In this document: positions 4,354-5,270 of the stretch, one piece after another
Position numbering within the stretch: position 1 is the stretch's first letter
How the letters are laid out: the number at the start of each line of letters is the position of its first letter
Source: JABDBK01 sp964533645
GTDB taxonomy: Bacteria; Pseudomonadota; Gammaproteobacteria; DSM-16500
DNA: 5,270 nt
Assembly: GCA_964533645.1 (NCBI GenBank)
Contig: CAZHMQ010000128.1
Location: 1 to 5,270 of the forward strand
Direction of reading: 5' to 3'
Program-made: the position numbers and the translations under genes
The notes under the pieces: generated by a model
The model's database searches: none
What the model was told of the DNA's origin: nothing
The model's input: the letters and a program-made list of their open reading frames with translations, nothing else

Positions 4354-5270
4354 TTGGATGAATTTAGATCACTACAACTAGAGCTAAAAAAATATCTAGA
4401 TGATACTCAACTTAGTATCATCGAAGATGCATTTCGACTTGGCAGAATCGCTCATGAAGGGCAAAAAAGATACACCGGCGAAGACTATATTACCCACCCA
4501 CTCGCTGTCGCCACCATTTTAGCCGAAATGCGCATGGATCCACCCACCATCATTGCCGCGATTTTACACGATGTACTTGAAGACACGCATATTACAAAAT
4601 TGAATATTATTGATCAATTTGGCAAAGAAATTGCTGATCTTGTCGATGGCGTCACCAAATTAACTCAAATAGAATTCGAAAGTCGCGCCGAAGCCCAAGC
4701 AGAAAATTTTCGCAAAATGGTCATGGCCATGGCCAGAGATATTCGGGTCATTCTTATTAAACTTTCCGATCGTCTACATAACATGCGCACTATTGGCGAT
4801 TTACCCCGCGCAAAACGAAGACGCATTGCTAAAGAAACTTTAGAAATTTTTGCCCCCATCGCCAATCGTTTAGGCATGCATGCTTTCAGAGTCGAACTTG
4901 AAGATTTAGGATTCGCGATTCTTCATCCTATGCGTTATCGCATATTAAGAGAAGCAGTGATTAAAGCTCGTGGCAATCGTAGTGAAATGATGTCACTCAT
5001 CGATCAAGAAATTGAAAATGCTTTCAGAAAAAATAATATTCGTGCACGCACTATCAACAGCCGTGAAAAGCATTTATATAGTATTTATAAAAAAATGCAC
5101 ACCAAGCATTTATCTTTTTCAGAAGTGATGGATGTTTATGGATTTCGTGTGACTGTCGATAAAGTCGATACCTGCTATCGAGTCTTAGGCATATTACATA
5201 ATCTCTATAAACCTATCACAAAACGATTCAAAGACTATATCGCCATCCCAAAAGCTAATGGTTATCAATC
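4354..5270 (+). CDS. spoT: Bifunctional (p)ppGpp synthetase/hydrolase SpoT (3' end cut by window edge)
   Basis: RelA/SpoT-homologue that degrades (p)ppGpp and makes it from GTP/GDP plus ATP, setting the stringent-response alarmone level. The first 305 codons are visible, covering the hydrolase domain and the start of the synthetase domain; the rest of the synthetase and the C-terminal TGS/ACT region lie outside. Hydrolase: ITHP (46-49, His48), LHDVLEDT (71-78; the HD pair His72-Asp73, plus Glu76-Asp77) and KLSDR (136-140, Asp139) form the Mn site. Synthetase: SREKHLYSIYKKM (236-248) and the RXKD motif RFKD (291-294), the type found in bifunctional Rel/SpoT rather than RelA. The start is TTG: the frame is closed by TAA at 4318-4320, residues 1-15 align with the E. 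coli SpoT start, and the first in-frame ATG (4528) would remove His48. Another TTG at 4339 would add only five residues. It follows rpoZ after 133 nt. Confidence 0.96.
   Translation, partial: MDEFRSLQLELKKYLDDTQLSIIEDAFRLGRIAHEGQKRYTGEDYITHPLAVATILAEMRMDPPTIIAAILHDVLEDTHITKLNIIDQFGKEIADLVDGVTKLTQIEFESRAEAQAENFRKMVMAMARDIRVILIKLSDRLHNMRTIGDLPRAKRRRIAKETLEIFAPIANRLGMHAFRVELEDLGFAILHPMRYRILREAVIKARGNRSEMMSLIDQEIENAFRKNNIRARTINSREKHLYSIYKKMHTKHLSFSEVMDVYGFRVTVDKVDTCYRVLGILHNLYKPITKRFKDYIAIPKANGYQ

Noticed and set aside
4665..4877. Antisense open frame within spoT
   Set aside because: spoT is intact and strongly conserved here; the opposite frame has only low-complexity Arg/Met/Leu content.

Overview
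The window looks like an ordinary chromosomal core-genome segment from an AT-rich gammaproteobacterium. The gmk-rpoZ-spoT order is the classic gammaproteobacterial one. The LpxL-type acyltransferase and HldE show a Gram-negative cell with a heptose-containing LPS. The low-GC coding style and the protein sequences make the Legionellales (Legionella/Coxiella relatives) my best guess, but that placement is an impression from reading and not a search result. There are no transposases, phage genes, CRISPR arrays, tRNAs or rRNAs.

Layout. Positions 1-694 hold a two-gene minus-strand unit: acyP (acylphosphatase), then sodC (periplasmic Cu/Zn superoxide dismutase), which runs off the left edge. A 63-bp divergent intergenic region (695-757) carries a good promoter for that unit. 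From 758 onward everything is on the plus strand: an LpxL/HtrB-type lipid A acyltransferase, hldE (bifunctional ADP-heptose synthesis), gmk (guanylate kinase, overlapping hldE by 4 nt), rpoZ (RNA polymerase omega) and the first 305 codons of spoT (ppGpp synthetase/hydrolase), cut by the right edge. The longest stretch without a gene is 133 nt (4221-4353). It holds a perfect 10-bp GC-rich palindrome, an AT-rich inverted repeat and the ribosome binding site of spoT.

How the genes work together. The acyltransferase and HldE both build LPS (lipid A acylation and the heptose precursor of the inner core). Gmk makes GDP from GMP, SpoT makes and degrades (p)ppGpp from GTP/GDP, and omega takes part in the ppGpp binding site on RNA polymerase in related bacteria. 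The right half is therefore a guanine-nucleotide/stringent-response cluster joined directly to LPS genes through the hldE/gmk overlap.

I did not find a new biological system. The points most worth a second look are: an Asp where SodC normally has its fourth copper-binding His (last visible codon); a TTG start for spoT next to an out-of-frame ATG and an AT-rich hairpin; a REP-like palindrome separating rpoZ from spoT; and a hldE start with no recognisable Shine-Dalgarno and an overlapping 11-codon ORF.
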